Position numbers and translations under genes: made by a program. From Candolleomyces eurysporus (taxonomy: Eukaryota > Basidiomycota > Agaricomycetes > Agaricales > Psathyrellaceae): a stretch of 64,000 nucleotides of DNA. This document shows positions 59,761 to 64,000 of the stretch, piece after piece. The DNA is taken from assembly GCA_027579435.1 (NCBI GenBank), contig JANBPK010000846.1, positions 1 to 64,000 on the forward strand. Reading direction: 5' to 3'. Below the pieces are notes generated by a model that saw nothing but the letters and a program-made list of their open reading frames with translations, ran no database searches and was not told where the DNA came from. How positions within the stretch are numbered: the stretch's first letter is position 1; each line of letters starts with the position of its first letter.

Positions 59761-62044
59761 ATCTGGTAGACAGGTCACTGAGAGGAACACAAGAAGCGAC
59801 CCGAGCAATCAGAGATGACCCCAATGCGATGGAGAAATGCCCTTGATTCTTGATATGACAAACGCCCTCGACTTGTGTGAGCGATGAAGGCTGTAAACAA
59901 CCTCAGCCGAATGGCGCCGTTCTATCCACGTTATCGAGTCACTGATGATCCATGTCTGAGATTGCTGGTTCTGAAAGGTTTAGCGACGGTCCATGAGTGT
60001 CGTCTGGTTTCGCCTCCCGCCGAACCTGCACATCGCCCCAACGTATGCCACACGAATACCGTGCGCAATATCGAGTACTGTCGCTTGATACGATGAGTTC
60101 CAGGGTAAGCCTTCTGCGAACGAGGACCAAGCGGAGATTCGAGTACAGCGAATTTGTTTGAACGATGGCTCTCAACGGAAACTTGAGAGGGTAATTCTTC
60201 TGGGAACGAGAAGTACTGTCGACCGATTGGAATGGTTGCTCTCAATGCACAGTGAGTCAGCACCGAGCCCTGGAACGAAATCGGAGAGTCACTGAAAGGG
60301 AATCATACCTCGTCCGAGTGACCGACCGATATCATATTGTCTGTCAGCTGAAGGCGTTGCAAGAGGAATCTTGAACTGTAAACTGTCTGACGCTCCGAAC
60401 TGAGGAGCAACCATCCTGCCTATCATGACCATGAATCGAAGCGAGAACAATATTTGTGGCCGGGAGCCGGCAATCGTAGAACGGGGAGGTCTTCCGATCC
60501 GAAAAAGTTGAAGTTTCTTTGGGACTAGGGCCGCCAGAGAGATGAACGCTGGTGCTGAAGCTTCGAGTTGATCTGTCGGCCTATTGGAACTCGGATTCCG
60601 AGTTGTATCTCCGTCTGCGCAAGATATTATGCTCCTCGCCGGTGACCACAACCGGTTTATGACTGCGGAAAGACTAGGTTCGACCTTCCAAAGGTCCATC
60701 TTTTGGCCAAAAAAAATCCCTTTGAAGTTTGACTTTACGCACCAAGCGGGCCCCCTTCTTTACATATACAGCATTCTTCTTTCTGGATCAGTTTTCTTGA
60801 TGAATGTGTCGACTCCGAGTCTTTATGGCTCGTCTCGTGTTCGTCCCAGATATTCCGAACCGTGTTCGGTATTTGCTCGTTCGGCTTCATTCGTTGAGAT
60901 ACTGCGCAGAGAGCCGCTGCTGTAAAGCAGATGAGAAGTAGTCGTTCTCGTGACCTCAGGCTGTATGTTGTCCGGGGCACTGGTGTGTCATCAAAGATGC
61001 CGAGCGGGGTGGCGTCTTAGCGGAGTCAAGGTTTGCTCAATCGCGGAGATCAATGGTAGACGGTATGTACCGAAGTATGCTCTCTCGATATCCTGTTAAC
61101 CCTCAATGGGCCTTGCATAGTACCTCTCCAACACCATGCCATGCTCGAACTCCCCTCTGCCACATTGCATTTTCCCTTGTCGCCTCTTGAGCTCTTCTCT
61201 TCGCTTACTCTTCTGGAGTGTTGCCAGCATTGCTCCAGTTGTCCCAGAAACCCGTTCCAAACACCTTCCATACATTTAGACCAAAGGGGGTGAAGGTAGT
61301 CAAGCGCTTAAATGAACTCTTTATAGGTTCTTCCAAGAACTGAAAACCAGAAGTCTTAGTCCTGGACGGCAAACCACGTTCAAGTCCAGTGTCAGTTTCC
61401 GAGAGCCCCTTTCAAATTGCCTCGGTTTGGGGCTGATCGTGTACTTCAACAATATACTTCATCTCACGCTTTCACTGTATAAATTGACCGTGACATCCCT
61501 GGCAGGATCCATCCAATCAACTCAGTGCCCTCTAAGTTCGTCATCCCGGTCTAGACTTCCATCTCCGAGTTTAAACATTCTAATTCTGCTCAGCGTGCCA
61601 ACTTCGGAGCCAAAGCATGGCATTACCCAATGATTCCGGTATCATCTCTCTCCAACCTCCCGCGGCCGCCTATGTCGCCTCTCTGAGCCCAAGTCTCAGG
61701 CTTCAAATTTCAATGACTCAGAACATCTTCAACCCCCACCCAATGTAAATACCACCTTGAGCCAGCCGTCTACCTTGATTCTCTTCTCTCTTGGATCCAT
61801 GCAACATGGATGGGAGGTGGAAATGGAGCTTGAAAGAGGGATTTCCAGCTCTACCTTTTGCTGATGAAGTGTAGGCTGCGCCATCTCGATGCATCTCTCA
61901 GACTCGCCAAGTTTGAGATTGGACAGTTGAAACCCTGAGGTGGGCTAGAACCAAAGCGAAAATCAGTCGAAGGCTCAGGGCACCGTACATGTATAGCATT
62001 TAGATTTCTTCTTTTCATTACTAGGGCAATGAGTCTTGGCTCTG
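59761..62044. other. intergenic with inverted copies of left-flank segments and a gene relic
   Basis: No intact gene. 60100-60270 matches 39725-39930 inverted; 60790-60930 matches 39211-39340 inverted; 61306-61480 is a relic of the secreted glycopeptide gene (separate entry); 61895-61990 is a P450 3'-flank block. A minus-strand frame at 60289-60699 has no motif. Confidence 0.6.
61306..61480 (+). pseudogene. relic of the secreted glycopeptide-type gene
   Basis: Aligns by eye with 53316-53480: gaactctttataggttcttc/caagaactg, gtcctggacggcaaaccacg, ttcaagtcca-tgtcagtttc, cggtttggggctgatcgtgt. Stops and indels interrupt it and the upstream exons are not recognisable. Confidence 0.75.
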
Positions 62045-64000
62045 TCAATGCAATACTGAAGCACGAATTAACTTTGCCTTCGCCTCTGACCGTGGCTTGA
62101 AAACACATCTAAAAGGTTTAGGCATGCTTTCAGCAAGGAAGAAGGTCAGGCGTGTACAACACGAACGAAAGAGGGCCAGATTGAACTCACTTGATAAGAG
62201 CAGAATCGTACTCATGAGTCAACTCGACTGTCCTTTCGATTTCCTCTCCCGAAGGAAGAGTCACCTTCTCTTTGGCTTTCTCGATATCGAATGTGGCGAT
62301 GAGGGATGCTACCATCAGCCACAAAGACTCGAAGGCCATGAACTTTCCTGGACAAATTCTGCGGCCGAATCCAAAGCAAGCAAGTTCTGGGTCGCGAGCC
62401 TTTGAGTAGTCAATTTTCCCTGTTTCAGGATTAATGAATCGGTCGGGGTTGAATTCGAAAGGGTCAGCATAGACGTTTTCGTCGTGAAGGATTGCCCTAA
62501 AATGCAGACCCATAACGTTTGAGTGATCCAGGAACCTCACAGTCCGAGTAAATACCGACAGGCCCTCACTCACCATACGTTTGCGATGACAATTGCGCCT
62601 GCAGGGAGACGGTAGCCTTTGTACTCGTCATCCGTGGAAAGAGCGTGCGGGCCCCCTGAACAGAAAACAGATACGTCAATGAGGTCGTATCCAAACACGA
62701 TAGTGACCCACCGAACGGAGTGACTTCCCTCCAGCGAAGCGCCTCTTTCACGATGGCCGTTATGTAGGGAAGGGATGGCTCGTCATTGAAATCGGGGAGA
62801 TGTCCAGGTTTCACAATGCCGTCAATCTGCACTTGTGCCTTCTTCAGGACCTCGGGGTGTTCCAGAAGACCTAAAATGCAGGTCGCCATCGTTGAGATAG
62901 TCTGTGGACTGCCCTGTTAGACAAAGAAAAATTCTTGAAGGCCTGGAAAGTGTTCTCACCGTGTCAGACCCGCCTGGAAACCGGAATATCGAGGGCGGTC
63001 AATGGGGTCCGCATCGTATCCAAGAAGCTAACTTTTTACCTGCATACAAAACAGCTAGGGTATTCCGGAGTACTTCTTCCGTCAACGAGTCGTCCTGTTC
63101 ACCAGCTTCGATTTTCTGTAGGTTTGTCTGCAAAATAGAAACAGTGGGATTCCCATGTTCCTACGAAAAGGCACTGTAAGTGTTGCTGGCTCCCGAAGCC
63201 AGAAGTGAGAAGTAGATGATACCCACAATCCGCCTTTTTGCATCTGCATAAGGAACTTCCACCATCGCTCTGGTCATTTTATACCACTCGCGAGCTTTCC
63301 GCTTAAAGGAAGCGCCAGGAAACCAGGCCGGAATATATTTAAGACTGGGGATGATGTTGACAAGAAACCTTCCAGGAACAGCAGCAATGATCACTCCCTG
63401 ATTTGCGTCTTCAGCAAGCTTAACATAAGGATCATTCTCCTGTTGTATTTGGATTCCATACGCGACAGACATAATTGACTCTGCTGCGAGCCTGTAGTAG
63501 TTGCCAGTCGTGAGAAGGAGGTGGTGTCAGCTCAAGACCGAACTCACTGTCTGAAATGAGGGATTAAATTCCCATCGTCTCGATCATCCAAGAGACGCTT
63601 TAAGAGATTCCGCGTTGCCTGGGCTAGGTGAGGTCTGTATTGTTTGAAAGCCGTTGCTTGCAGAGATTGTTGGGCCAGTCGTCGATGCTTGCGCCTACCA
63701 AAGTAGTATCAAGTCATAGAAGTCTTCGGAGACGGCATATTTACGCACCAAACCCCGCCTGATTGATATCCGAACGAAATGTCAATTTGGTGAATTTGAC
63801 GGAATGAGGAATTCATTCACCGTAGTCCATAAGGGAAAGATCGAAGTCCCGGCCCATGAGTTCTGTTAGCATGGCCAAGCGTGGTCTAAAATGTCAAAGA
63901 TTGTTGGTGTTAAGGACTGACATCGTCCAGCACGAAATCATCTCCACCTGCCGGAATATATCGAGGACCTCGATTCTAGAAGATCCACAGCAACCTCGTA
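62045..64000 (-). CDS. cytochrome P450, array gene 5 (5' end beyond window)
   Basis: A partial gene; the first exon lies beyond 64000. Visible parts in order are the YGIQIQQENDPYVKLAEDAN exon, PAWFPGASFKRKAREWYKM, I-helix AGGSDT, LLEHPEVLKKAQVQID, KEALRWREVTPFG, DPFEFNPDRFINP and the heme loop FGFGRRICPGKFMA, with splice sites as in the sister genes. The last exon reads PKPFRCVFKPRSEAKAKL and stops at TGA 62047-62045, eight residues earlier than the sisters. A 6-bp insertion (ttgaca on the minus strand) created this stop inside the usual LQDQDSLH tail. The change is at the extreme C-terminus and need not inactivate the enzyme. Confidence 0.87.

Noticed and set aside
1..64000. CRISPR array, viral insertion or bacterial-type defence operon
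   Set aside because: No regularly spaced identical repeats, no viral replication or capsid genes and no operon-like intronless gene runs were seen.

Overview
The window looks like nuclear DNA of an agaricomycete (mushroom-forming basidiomycete). The genes carry many introns of about 45-70 nt with GTRAGT donors and CTRAC branch points. There is a Plavaka-type DNA transposon, a family of near-identical cytochrome P450 genes, a small secreted 'glycopeptide'-type gene, and an intron-containing tRNA-His. Sixteen isolated N characters, mostly next to homopolymer runs, suggest a homopolymer-error-prone read technology. At five N sites in coding sequence, dropping the N restores the reading frame.

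Layout. (1) 0-18.7 kb is transposon- and repeat-rich. It holds two weak hypothetical genes, a nearly complete Plavaka transposase gene (2418-6965), a minisatellite, a large uncharacterised gene of a type I associate with repeat-rich agaricomycete DNA (8086-11067), a tandem string of microexon-like units (11.7-12.0 kb), and a 443-bp direct repeat pair separated by 282 bp (15.35-16.51 kb). (2) 19-39 kb is a conserved core-gene island: a protein O-fucosyltransferase-like enzyme; a mitochondrial rRNA dimethylase/mtTFB-type protein; the replisome hub Ctf4/Mcl1; a protein with a ubiquitin-like C-terminus; a four-pass membrane protein; the pre-mRNA 3'-end endonuclease Ysh1/CPSF73; a small basic protein; a secreted class 3 lipase; tRNA-His; and a seven-pass receptor-like membrane protein. 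Several of these are divergent pairs with short shared promoters. (3) 40.9-64 kb is a P450 array: two genes on the plus strand (40.9-43.2, 44.0-46.3) face three on the minus strand (54.1-56.4, 56.9-59.2, 62.0->64.0, the last cut by the window edge). Between the arms lie an F-box gene, a PHYHD1-like phytanoyl-CoA dioxygenase-family gene and a secreted glycopeptide-type gene.

The P450 copies share coding sequence, intron positions, a TTTAAA-type core promoter 73-82 bp before the ATG, and flanking sequence. Decayed pieces in the intergenic DNA (a P450 5' end at about 59.43-59.76 kb, a copy of the glycopeptide gene at 61.3-61.5 kb, and two dispersed flanking segments) show that the array grew by duplication and inversion of blocks larger than single genes and then lost parts. 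No clear defence system or virus is visible. The most unusual features are the P450 block-duplication history, the microexon-like array and the unexplained 443-bp repeat pair.
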